From contig NZ_JALJFG010000013.1 in NCBI RefSeq assembly GCF_023242475.1, positions 1 to 64,000 of the forward strand: a stretch of 64,000 bases of DNA, in the 5' to 3' direction. The position numbers and the translations under genes were made by a program. The DNA is from Pseudomonas sp. MWU15-20650. Its GTDB lineage: Bacteria > Pseudomonadota > Gammaproteobacteria > Pseudomonadales > Pseudomonadaceae. Shown here one piece after another: positions 26,979-64,000 of this stretch. Each line of letters starts with the position of its first letter. Within the stretch, counting starts at the first letter, position 1. Below the pieces are notes generated by a model. The model was not told the DNA's origin, did not search any database, and worked only from the letters and a program-made list of their open reading frames with translations.

Positions 26979-27450
26979 TCCATACATCGTCCAAACGTGT
27001 CCCCAGGCACGCCACCCATAGCGTCTAAAGTTAGGGGTGGCGTGCTTTTTTGTTTTCTAAAAAATGCTTATAGATCATGTAGATAAAGTCGACATTGCGA
27101 AATATTTCAATGTCCGTTGATTGTCCGGGTTTCAGGTGACATACAGCCCAAAGCGCCGGTGCTTAAATTTGCCAATACGGTCGTCAGGTGACGGGTGGGC
27201 GGCTGTTTTTATCGGAATGAAAATGTCGGGTACGCGACTTTAATCAATCTTGAGTCTGACGTTTTCAACACTTCTAGATCGTGTTCGCCTCAACTTCCCT
27301 CGCTGCTGCGCTGTGACCCAGGTGGCACTGACAAATCTCTGAGAAGGCATTTATGAAACGTTTTTCTGCAGTGGCCATGGGCGACTTTGTCGCGAAAAAA
27401 ATCCCGTCATGCAACCTTGCCGTTGCAGGTTTTGTCGCGCAGGTGACCGC
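26979..27450 (+). promoter_or_regulatory. NRPS promoter/leader region (472 nt)
   Basis: After the exporter terminator, about 300 nt of relatively AT-rich DNA lead to a 33-codon leader frame and the first NRPS gene. Visible elements are TCAGGTGAC at 27132-27140 and again at 27184-27192 (52 nt apart, about five helical turns), and a third CAGGTGAC over the NRPS ribosome site at 27440-27447. The first lies in TGTCC...TGACA (27122-27141), a loose dyad resembling LuxR-type or syr-syp boxes; the second lies in the perfect dyad CGTCA-GG-TGACG (27182-27193). No confident -35/-10 pair was chosen. Confidence 0.5.
27007..27052 (+). terminator. Intrinsic terminator after the cyclic-peptide exporter
   Basis: GCACGCCACCC (27007-27017) pairs perfectly with GGGTGGCGTGC (27035-27045), an 11-bp stem with a 17-nt loop, followed by six T (27046-27051). 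It ends the exporter transcript and insulates the NRPS promoter. Confidence 0.92.
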
Positions 27451-27454
27451 ATGA
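27353..27454 (+). CDS. Putative 33-residue leader peptide coupled to the first NRPS gene
   Basis: An ATG at 27353 behind GAGAAGG (27341-27347) opens a 33-codon frame whose TGA overlaps the ATG of the NRPS gene (ATGA, 27451-27454), in a different reading phase. The peptide begins MKRFSAVAMGDFVAKKI and ends AVAGFVAQVTA; it has four basic residues but no convincing signal peptide. The ribosome-site spacing and the exact ATGA overlap argue that it is translated and couples initiation of the large enzyme. It could be a regulatory leader or simply part of the mRNA. No homologue is known to me. Confidence 0.5.
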   Translation: MKRFSAVAMGDFVAKKIPSCNLAVAGFVAQVTA

Positions 27455-30400
27455 ATGCGTCCCTGCAGCCACCGCAGACATTTCCCCTGACCGCCGCGCA
27501 GAAAGCGATCTGGCTGGACCAGATCAGCCAGGGCGAGTCGCCGCTGTACAACATCGGTAGTTACCTGGAACTCAATGGCCCGGTCAGCGCAGAGCGGATG
27601 CAACGTGCTGTCGAAGTCCTGGTGGACAAGCACGACGCTTTGCGTCTCTCGCTGCTGGACGCTACCGATGCCGAGGGGGTGCCACTGCAACTCATTGCGC
27701 CAAGCGTGCCGGTGGCGGTGCCGCTGTTTGACGTGTCTGAACAGGCCGATCCTTTCAGCGCTGCGCTGGCGTTGATGGAGGCGCACATGAGTCGGGCGTT
27801 TTCCCTGACCCAGGCGCCACTGTTCCGCTTCTTCCTGATCAAGCTGGGCGAGGCGCATTACTACTTAGCCAGCCAGGCCCACCACGTCATTCTCGACGGC
27901 TGGGCCTTCGGTGAAATGCTGCAATCGTTGGGCGGCATTTACAGCGACCTGGCAAAGGCCCGGCAGCCCGATATGGAGACCAGTTCTTATGTCGACTTCA
28001 TCCATGACGACGCGCGCTACCGCGAGTCGGCCCGTTATGAAAAGGACCGCGAGTACTGGCAGCACAAATATCAGACGTTGCCCGAGCCCCTGTTCGCCCC
28101 GCGCCACCAGGACCAGTACGCCCATGGCAAGGCCCCTGGCCGGCATTACATCCGGCCGTTCCCGGTGGTGTTGCACGAGCGCATGGGCGAGCTGGCGAAA
28201 GCCTGCCAGGCCTCGACGTTCCATGTGTTGCTGGCGGCGATGTATGTCTACTTCACCCGCGTGACCCAGCGCGATGAGTGGGTGGTGGGCCTGCCGTTGC
28301 TCAACCGCTCGGCCAAGTTCAAGTCCACGGTGGGCATGTTTACCCAGGTCAGTGCCGTGCGCTTCAGCCTTGGTCGCGAGCTGACCTTCAGCGCCCTGGT
28401 CGGCGCCGTACGCGATGCGCTCAAGCAGGATTATCGCCACCAGCGTTTCCCGCTGAGCGGCATGAGCACGCGGGCGGAAGGCGGCTCGCTGTTCGACCTG
28501 ACGTTGTCCTACGAACAGGATGATCACCTGTACCAGTTCGCCGAGCAGCGTGGGCACTTGGTCAAAGTCACCAACAACCACGAGCAGATGCCCCTGGCGT
28601 TCCACCTGCGGGCGAGCAATCACAAGGACAAGGCATGGGCGCACTACGTCTATAACGAGGCGTATTTCAACGCCGGTGAAATCGAGGCATTGGCCGAGCG
28701 CTTTACCTATGTACTGGAGCAAGCGCTGGAGAATGCCGAGCGTGCGGTGAGTGAGTTCTCGTTGATCACCGAAACCGACCATGCGCTGATGCAGCACTGG
28801 AATGCCGGCGTGGGCAGTTACCCCAGCCATGAGACGATCCATGGGCTGTTTGAGGCTCAGGCGGCTTCCCACCCTGATGCGACGGCACTGATGTTCGAAG
28901 ATCTGCGCCTGAGCTACGGCGACCTGAACCGCCGTGCCAACCAGGTTGCGCATCGCCTGTTAAGCCTGGGTGTGCGCCCGGATGATCGCGTGGCGATCTG
29001 CGTCGAACGTGGCTTGGAGATGATCGTCGGTCTACTGGGCGTGCTCAAGGCGGGTGCCGCTTATGTACCGATTGACCCGGCCTATCCGCAGGAACGCATC
29101 CGCTACACCTTGCAAGACAGCGCGCCGGTCGCGGTGCTGGTACAGCAGGCGACTCACGCCCTGGTCGCCGAATTGTCGGTGCCGGTGATCGACCTGGACG
29201 CCTGCGACTGCCAGGCTGAATCGACCGATAACCCTGACGTTGCGGGTCTCACCTCAGCGAACCTGGCGTACGTGATCTACACCTCCGGCTCCACCGGCCT
29301 GCCCAAGGGCGTGATGATCGAACACCGCAATGTGGCGCGCCTGTTCAGCGCCACCGAGGCGTGGTTCAACTTCAATGATCAGGACGTGTGGGCGCTGTTC
29401 CACTCGTTTGCCTTTGACTTCTCCGTATGGGAAATCTGGGGTGCGCTGATCCATGGCGGGCAGTTGCTGATAGTGCCGCAGCTTACCAGCCGTTCGCCGG
29501 ACGCCTGTTATGCCTTGCTGTGCAGCGCGGGTGTGACCATCCTCAACCAGACGCCGAGTGCCTTCCGCTCGTTGATCGCTGCCCAGGGCCAGAGCGAGCT
29601 CAAGCACGCCCTGCGCCAGGTGATCTTCGGTGGCGAAGCCCTGGAGCCCGGGCTTCTCAAGCCCTGGTATGCGCGCATGGCCAACGCCGGTACCCAACTG
29701 GTGAACATGTACGGCATCACCGAAACCACCGTGCACGTGACCTATCGCGCGCTGGCCGCCGCAGACGCCTACCGGGTCGGCACCAGCCCGATTGGCGGGC
29801 GGATCCCGGACCTGCGTGTGTACCTGCTCGATGCCCGGGGCCAGCCCGTCCCGCATGGCGTGGAAGGTGAGTTGTATGTGGGTGGGGCAGGGGTGGCGCG
29901 CGGTTACCTGAACCGGCCGGAGTTGAATGCCGAGCGTTTCCTCAACGACCCGTTCGATGGCACGCCGGGCGCGCGCATGTACCGTACCGGTGACCTTGGC
30001 CGCTGGCAGGCGGACGGCAGCATCGACTACCTGGGGCGCAATGACGACCAGGTGAAGATCCGCGGTTTCCGCATCGAGCTGGGTGAGATCGAAGCGCGCC
30101 TGGCCGCCTGTGACGGTGTACGCGAAGCCGTGGTGATTGCTCGTGAAGACGAGCCCGGCGACAAGCGCCTGGTGGCCTACCTCATTGCCTGCGAGGGCGC
30201 CGAACCGTCGGCTGCCGAGTTGCGCACGCAGTTGTTGGCGTCGCTGGCCGACTACATGGTGCCCAGCGCGTTCGTCGTGCTGGAGCGCTTGCCGCTGACC
30301 ACCAACGGCAAGCTCGACCGCAAGGCCCTGCCGGCGCCGGATACCGAGGCTTATGCGCGGCGCGAATACGCAGCGCCGCAGGGTGAACTGGAAACCACCC

Positions 30401-30590
30401 TGGCACGCCTCTGGAGCGAACTGCTGGGTGTCGAGCGGGTAGGGCGCCACGACCAGTTCTTCGAGCTGGGCGGTCACTCGCTGTTGGCGGTCAAGCTGAT
30501 CGAGCGCATGCGCCAGGTCGGCCTGAACGCGGATGTGGGCGTGCTATTCGGTCAACCGACCCTGGTCGCGTTGGCCGCTGCCGCCGGCAG
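27451..30590 (+). other. Module 1: starter C, A(Thr), T
   Basis: The A-domain pocket positions read D-F-W-N-I-G-M-V-H, the classical threonine code. In tolaasin residue 1 is dehydrobutyrine, which forms from Thr. The C domain is the lipo-initiation type. Confidence 0.9.
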
Positions 30591-33500
30591 CCGACACCAG
30601 GTGCACGTGCCGGCCAATGCGATCCCGGCCGGTTGCACGCGGATCACCCCGGCCATGCTGCCCCTGGCGCAGTTGCCACAGGAACAGATCGACCGCGTTG
30701 TCGCCGCCATCCCCGGTGGGGTCGCCAACGTACAGGACATCTATGCGCTGGTGCCGTTGCAGGAAGGCATCCTGTTCCATCACCAGGCCAGCACCGACGG
30801 CGATCCCTACCTGCTACAGGTGGTGTTGCGCATGCACAGTCGCGAGCAGGTGCAGGGCTTTGCCGACGCCTTGCAGCAGGTGATCGACCGCCACGATATC
30901 TTGCGCACCTCGATGGCTTGGCAGGGGCTGGACGAACCTGTGCAAGTGGTCTGGCGCGCAGCGCAGCTGCCGGTGCAGCACGTGCAGTTCGACCCGGCAC
31001 TGGGTGATGTTGCCACGCAACTGTCCACATGCTTGGACCCGCGTCACACGCGCCTGGACCTGACGCGCGCACCGCTGATGGCCCTGCATTTTGCCGAAGA
31101 CCGGCCGGGCACCGGCTGGGTGGCTGTGCTGCAGTTCCATCACCTGATCGATGACGCCACCTCACTGGCGCTGCTGGGCCAGGAAATCGAGGCGCTGGCG
31201 CAAGGCCGTGGCGATCAACTGACGCCATCGGTGCCGTACCGCAACTACGTGGCACAGACCCGCCTGGGCATCAGTCAGGCCGCTCACGAGGCGTTCTTCC
31301 GCGAGATGCTCGGCGATGTCGACGAGCCGAGCTTGCCGTTTGGCCTGCAGGATGTGCAGGGTGATGGCCAAGGCATCACGCAGGCCAGCCTGCCCGTGGC
31401 GCCCCTGCTCGGCCAGCGCCTGCGTGCCCAGGCCCGACGCCTGGGGGTCAGCAATGCCAGCCTGCATCACTTGGCGTGGGGCCAGGTGGTCGGGCATCTG
31501 GCCGCGCGCCGCGACGTGGTGTTTGGCACGGTGTTGATGGGCCGCCTGAGCAGTGGCGAGGACGCCGACCGTGCCTTCGGCATGTTCATCAATACCTTGC
31601 CGCTGCGCGTTGAAGCCGGCGACCAAGGCGTTGAAAGCGCACTTAAAACCACCCACGCACGATTGGCCGCCTTGCTCGGCCATGAACATGCGCCGCTGTC
31701 CCTGGCGCAACGCTGCAGCGGCGTGGCAGCCCCGACACCGTTGTTCAGCGCACTGCTCAACTACCGGCATGCCGCGGTCGGCGCACAATCGGCGCAGGAT
31801 GCCGGCAAGGCGCTGGCCTGGGCCGGGGTGGAAATCGCCGGTGGCGAAGAGCGCACCAATTTCCCGCTGATGTTGTCGGTGGACGACCTCGGTGACGCGT
31901 TTGGCCTGAGCGTCCAGGCCGTGGCCGGCGTCGATCCGCAACGCGTCTGCGGCTACATGCACCGGGTGCTGGAGGCCATCGCCGACGCCCTGGAGCACCA
32001 GCCACACCAAGCCCTGCATGACCTCGCTATCTTGCCGGATGCCGAGCGCCGGGAAGTACTCGCTGGCTTCAACGCCTTCGCGGTCGATTACCCGGCCACT
32101 GCGACGGTGCATGCGCTGTTCGAAGCGCAGGCGCAGCGTCAGCCTGACGCCATGGCTGTGACCTACGAAGGCCAATCCCTGAGCTACGGCGAGCTGAACA
32201 CCCTGGCCAACCGGATTGCCCACCGCCTGATCGCTGACGGTATCGGCGCCAATGACCGCGTGGCGATCTGCGCCGAACGCAGCGTGGAGATGGTCGCCGG
32301 CCTGTTGGCGATTCTCAAGGCGGGCGCCGGCTACGTGCCCTTGGACCCGGCCTATCCGGATGAGCGCCTGGCGTACATGCTGCAAGACAGCGCGCCCAAG
32401 GCCCTGCTGACCCAGCAGCGCCTGGCCCGGCGTTTCAGCCCGTCCAGCGTGTCGATCTTGCTGCTCGATGCCGCCAACGTGAGCGACGGTTACCCTGCGC
32501 ACAACCCGCAGGTGAGTGATCTGGGCGCCGAGGCCCTGGCCTACGTGATCTACACCTCCGGCTCCACCGGCCAGCCCAAGGGTGTGGCCATGCCCCACGG
32601 GCCGCTGGTCAACCTGATGCACTGGCAGATTGCGCAAACCCTGGCCGACGGCCGCCCGGCCCAACGCACCTTGCAGTTCGCCGCACTGGGCTTTGACGTG
32701 GCCTTCCAGGAAGTCTTCAGCACCCTGTGCGCTGGCGGTGAACTGTCGCTGATTGCGGGCGATTTGCGGCTCAATTTCCGCGAACTGTTCCGGCACATCT
32801 GCGAGCAAGGCGTGCAGCGTTTGTTCCTGCCGTGCATTGCCCTGCAAGCCCTGGCCGAAGCCGTGGCCCAGACGCCTGAACTGTGGCGTTTGCCCTGCGT
32901 GCTGAGCGATGTGATCACCGCCGGCGAGCAACTGCGTATCAGCGAACCGATGCGTGCGCTGTTCGAGCGCCTGCCCAACTGCCGCCTGCACAACCACTAT
33001 GGGCCGACCGAATCCCACGTCACCACCGCCTTGACCCTGGACGGTGATGCGGCGTCCTGGCCGGTGTTGCCATCGATTGGCGTGCCGGTGGCCAACACGC
33101 GCATTTACCTGCTCGACGAACACCTGCAGCCGGTGCCGCTGGGTGTCGCCGGTGAGATCTACATTGGCGGCGCCTGCGTGGCCCGTGGCTACTTGCACCG
33201 CGATGACCTGACCGCCGAGCGCTTCCTGGCCGACCCGTTCGTGCCCCAGAGCCGCCTGTATAAAACCGGTGACCTGGGCCGCTACCAACGCAACGGCGAG
33301 ATCGACTACCTGGGCCGCAACGATGGCCAGATCAAGATCCGTGGCTTCCGTGTGGAACTGGGCGAAATCGAAGCGCGCCTGTCCCAGCACCCGGGCATCC
33401 GCGATGCGGCGGTGCTGGTGCGCGAAGACAGCCCCGGCGACAAACGCCTGGTGGCCTATTTCACTGCCCACGCCGAGGCGGCGCCAAGCGCTGTCGACGA

Positions 33501-36500
33501 ACTGCGCGCGCACCTGCAAACGCTGCTGCCCGACTACATGATCCCGGCGGCCTATGTGCAACTGGACGCACTGCCGCTGTCGCCCAACGGCAAACTCGAG
33601 CGCCGCGCCTTGCCGGTGCCGGATGTCGAGGCCTTTGCCAGCCGTGAATACGAAGCGCCGCACAACGCCATCGAAACCACCCTGGCCGAGCTGTGGAGCC
33701 AGGTGTTGGGCGTGGCCAGGGTAGGGCGCCAGGACAACTTCTTCGAACTGGGCGGCCACTCGCTGCTGGCGGTCAAGCTGATCGAGCGCATGCGCCAGTT
33801 GGGCCTGAGCGCCGATGTACGCGTGCTGTTCGGCCAGCCGACACTGGCGGCCCTGGCCGCAGCGGTGGGCGGTGGCAGTGAAATCCAGGTGCCGGCCAAC
33901 CGTATCCCGGCCGACTGCGCGCACATCCGTGCCGACATGCTCAGCCTGATCGACCTCAGCCAGGACACCCTCGACCGCATCGTCGCGCGGGTGCCGGGCG
34001 GCGCGCGCAATGTGCAGGACATCTACCCGCTGGCGCCGTTGCAGCAGGGCATCCTGTATCACCACGTCACCAGCGAGCAGGGTGATCCTTACCTGTTGCA
34101 GGCCACGTTCAGCCTGGAAACCCGTGCGCAACTCGACAGCTTTGCCCAGGCCCTGCAAGCGGTGATCGACCGCCATGACATCACCCGCACGGCGATCCTC
34201 TGGGACGACCTCGAACAGCCGGTGCAGGTTGTGCTGCGCCGCGCCGAACTGCCTCGCGAAGCCCTGCAGTTCGACCCGGCCCAGGGCAGTATGTTGGAGC
34301 AGTTGCACGCGCGCTTCGACCCACGCCAGGTGCGCCTGGTGCTGAGCCAGGCGCCGCTGCTGCACCTGGCCTATGTGCACGATGAAGCCAACCAACGCTG
34401 GCTGGCGATGTTGCTGTTCCACCACATCGCCATGGACCACACCGCACTGGATGTGATCAGCGAAGAAGTGCTCGCCTACCGCAGCGGTGGCTTCGCACAA
34501 TTGGACGCGGCGATGCCGTACCGCAATTACGTGGCACAGGCGCTGTTGGGTGTCAGCCAGGCCGACCACGAACAGTTCTTCCGCGAGATGCTCAGTGACA
34601 TTGATGAGCCAACCCTGCCGTTTGGCTTGCAGGAAGTGCAGGGCGATGGGCTGTCGGCCGAGGAGGCCAAGCTCCAGCTGGATGCACCGCTGTGCCGGCG
34701 CTTGCGTGCGCAGGCGCGGCATCTGGGCGTCAGCGCCGCCAGCCTGCATCACCTGGCCTGGGCGCGGGTGCTGGCCAGCGTCAGTGGGCGTGATGAGGTG
34801 GTGTTCGGCACCGTGTTGCTCGGTCGCATGCAAAGTGGCGATGGCGCCGACCGCGCCCTGGGCATGTTCATCAATACCTTGCCGCTGCGAGTCAGCGTAG
34901 GGGAACAAGGCGTGCGGGCTGGGGTACGTGCCGTGCACGCCCGGCTCTCCGCGCTGCTGGGCCACGAGCATGCACCGTTGGTGGTCGCCCAGCGGTGCAG
35001 CGCGGTGCCGGCTTCTTCGCCGCTGTTCAGTTCAATCCTCAACTACCGCCACAGCCCGTTGCAGGACAGTGAAGGGCCGCAGTACTGGTCGGGGGCGCAC
35101 GTGCTGGAGGTGCGCGAGCGCACCAACTATCCGTGCATGCTGTCGGTGGATGACCAAGGCGAAGGCTTCCTGCTCAGCGTGCAAACCAGTGGCGTGGATG
35201 CCCAGCGCGTGGCGGCCTATATGCAGACCGCCTTGCAACACCTGGTGACGGCGCTGGAGACCGCGCCGCACACCGCCGTTGAGCAACTCTCGGTGCTCCC
35301 GGCGGCCGAGCGTGAAACCCTGCTGGAGCACTTTAACGACACCGTCAAGGATCACCCGCTGCAGCAGACGATTCACGGCCTGTTCGAAGCCCAGGTGCAA
35401 CGCACGCCGGACGCCGTTGCGTTGCTGGCGGACGCCCAGCGCCTGAGCTACCGCGAGCTGAACGAGCGCGCCAATCGCCTGGCCCATCATCTGCGCGAGC
35501 AGGGCGTGGTGCTGGAGTCGCGGGTCGGCATCTGCGTCGAGCGCAGCGCCGAGATGGTCATCGGGCTACTGGCGATCCTCAAGGCCGGCGGCGGTTATGT
35601 ACCGCTGGACCCGGCCTACCCGCTGGATCGCCTGGCCTACATGCTTGAAGACAGCGCGCCGGCCGTGGTCCTGGTGCAAGGCGCCACCCGCGCCTTGCTG
35701 GGTGACATCGACGTGCCGGTGATCGACCTGGAACTCGTCACCTGGCAGCACCAGCCTGCCGGCAACCCGTTGATTGCCGAGCTGACCCCGCAACACCAGG
35801 CCTACGTGATCTACACCTCGGGTTCCACCGGCAAGCCCAAGGGCGTGATCAACGAACACAGCCCGGTGGTCAACCGCTTGCTGTGCATGCAGGACACCTA
35901 TGGCCTGGACAGCTCGGACGCGCTGTTGCAGAAAACCCCGTTCAGCTTTGACGTGTCGGTGTGGGAATTCTTCTGGCCGCTGTTCACCGGTGCGCGCCTG
36001 GTCATGGCCCGCCCGGGTGGGCACAAGGACCCGGCGTATCTGTGTGAGGTGATCGAGGCCGAACAGATCACCACGGTGCACTTCGTGCCGTCGATGCTCG
36101 ATGTATTCCTGGCCCATGGCGATGTCAGCCAGGCGGCCGGGTTGGTGCGGGTCATGTGCAGCGGTGAAGCCTTGCCGGGCCACCTGGTGCGGCGCTTCAA
36201 GGCGCAATTGCCGGGCAGTGCGTTGTTCAATCACTACGGCCCGACCGAAGCCGCAGTGGAAGTCACGGCCTGGGATTGCAACGGCGCCGTCACGCCGGAC
36301 AACACGCCGATCGGCAAGCCCATCGGCAACGTGCGCCTGTACGTGCTCGACGCGCACTTGCAGCCGGTGCCCTTGGGCGTCAGCGGCGAACTGTTCATTG
36401 GCGGCGTGCAGGTCGCCCGGGGCTACCTGAACCGCCCCGAGCTGAACGCCGAACGTTTCCTCAAGGACCCGCACAGCGCCGGGCGGATCTACCGTACCGG

Positions 36501-37106
36501 TGACGTTGCGCGTTATTTGCCCGACGGCAATATCGAGTACCTGGGCCGCAACGATGACCAAGTGAAAATTCGCGGCGTGCGCATCGAACTGGGCGAAATA
36601 CAGGCCCGCCTGGGCCAATTCCCCGGCATCCAGGACGCCACGGTGCTGGCCCGCGAGGACGTGCCGGGCGACAAACGCCTGGTGGCTTATTACACCGGCG
36701 TGCCGGCCGCCACCGAGGCCCTGCGTGCGCACCTGTTGGTGCAATTGCCGGAGTTCATGTTGCCGCAGGTGTTCGTGCACCTTGACGCGCTGCCGCTGAG
36801 CCCCAACGGCAAGCTCGACCGCAAGGCCCTGCCGGCGCCGGACCTGGGCGCGCTGCGCACCCATGCCTACGAAGCGCCCCAGGGCGAAATCGAAACCACC
36901 CTGGCCCGGCTGTGGACGCAGTTGTTAAACGTCGAGCGCGTCGGTCGCCATGACAACTTCCTTGAACTGGGCGGGCATTCATTGCTGGCGGTCAGCCTGA
37001 TCGGGCGCTTACGCCAGGAAGGCATCGAAGCCAACATCAAGGCGCTGTTCGAACACTCCACGCTGTGGGAATACGCCGCAATTACGGAAAGAATGGAGAT
37101 GGTCCT

Positions 37107-37110
<4 letters not shown>
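27451..37110 (+). CDS. taaA: Lipopeptide NRPS subunit 1, three modules (tolaasin-type, Dhb-Pro-Ser)
   Basis: The 3219-residue enzyme is Cs-A-T / C-A-T / C-A-T. The starter condensation domain (about 8-440, HHVILDG at 144-150) acylates the first amino acid with a 3-hydroxy fatty acid. Adenylation cores (TSGSTG) lie near 611, 1702 and 2789. The 4'-phosphopantetheine serines are Ser1010, Ser2104 and Ser3177 in GGHSLL. Pocket residues give Thr, Pro and a Ser-like code. The two internal condensation domains carry the HHx4GD motif of dual condensation/epimerisation domains. ATG at 27451 follows AGGTGA and overlaps the stop of a 33-codon frame. The stop overlaps the GTG of subunit 2. There is no thioesterase. 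The name follows the tolaasin synthetase by inference. Confidence 0.93.
30591..33885 (+). other. Module 2: C/E, A(Pro), T
   Basis: The pocket reads D-V-Q-F-I-A-H-V-T, one step from the proline code D-V-Q-F-I-A-H-V-V. The C domain has HHQASTDGD at its N-terminal motif and HHLIDDA as active site (from residue 1230); the usual Ile/Leu after HH is Gln and the usual His/Gly after Asp is Ala. Confidence 0.85.
33886..37110 (+). other. Module 3: C/E, A(Ser-like, atypical), T
   Basis: The pocket reads D-V-W-H-M-S-H-V-E. Six of nine positions equal the serine code D-V-W-H-(L/M)-S-L-I/V-D, but the two positions near the YGPTE loop are His and Glu instead of Leu and Asp. C-domain active site HHIAMDH (from 2324), N-terminal motif HHVTSEQGD. 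The subunit ends in ITERMEMVL. Confidence 0.75.

Positions 37111-64000
<26,890 letters not shown>

Noticed and set aside
31162..34971. A 1269-codon open frame on the minus strand inside NRPS subunit 1
   Set aside because: It is antisense to well-supported A, T and C domains; such long mirror frames arise from GC-rich codon use. It has no recognisable domains and is rich in His/Arg/Gln.

Overview
The window reads as a chromosome segment of a fluorescent Pseudomonas (fluorescens lineage). It is GC-rich, its housekeeping genes are Pseudomonas-like (RlhA, a PA4872-type oxaloacetate decarboxylase, an OprD-family porin), and it carries REP-like TGTGG...GGGCTT repeats. Its right 60% is a giant non-ribosomal peptide synthetase (NRPS) locus.

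Left part (1-9.6 kb): an Lrp/AsnC regulator divergent from an EamA exporter; rlhA; a RidA-family protein; a lone FabF-type ketosynthase divergent from an HxlR regulator; an OprD-family porin; an orphan intrinsic terminator that may mark a small RNA; an oxaloacetate decarboxylase; and a coupled pair of a small unknown protein and a DUF3313-like lipoprotein. Middle part (9.7-22.4 kb): a response regulator/histidine kinase pair converges with an RND efflux operon ordered outer-membrane factor, membrane-fusion protein, pump. An organic-sulfur or xenobiotic scavenging block follows (substrate-binding protein, NtaA/DszA-type flavin monooxygenase, cupin), with a LysR regulator facing it.

Right part (22.4-64 kb) is a lipopeptide locus. 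A LuxR-type regulator is followed on the minus strand by a NodT-type outer-membrane factor and a small DUF2158-like protein. Divergent to them is a SyrD/PvdE-type cyclic-peptide ABC exporter, then three NRPS genes joined by overlapping stop/start codons. The third runs off the window. I read eleven complete modules plus the start of a twelfth. From the specificity-pocket residues the order is lipo-initiation, Thr(Dhb)-Pro-Ser-like | Leu-Val-Ser | Leu-Val/Ile-Val-Gln-Leu-... This matches residues 1-11 of tolaasin (Dhb-Pro-Ser-Leu-Val-Ser-Leu-Val-Val-Gln-Leu). Ser at position 6 favours tolaasin over the related sessilin, which has Gln there. The producer is therefore probably Pseudomonas tolaasii or a close relative. 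The remaining modules (12-18 expected), the thioesterases and any MacAB exporter would lie to the right of the window.

The least described items are these: a 33-codon reading frame with its own ribosome site, coupled by ATGA to the first NRPS gene; repeated CAGGTGAC elements in the NRPS promoter; identical docking ends at both NRPS junctions; atypical pocket codes in modules 3 and 8; a degenerate dual C/E motif in module 5; and C/E motifs in modules 10 and 12 that conflict with published tolaasin stereochemistry. All family calls were made by reading translations; no database search was run.
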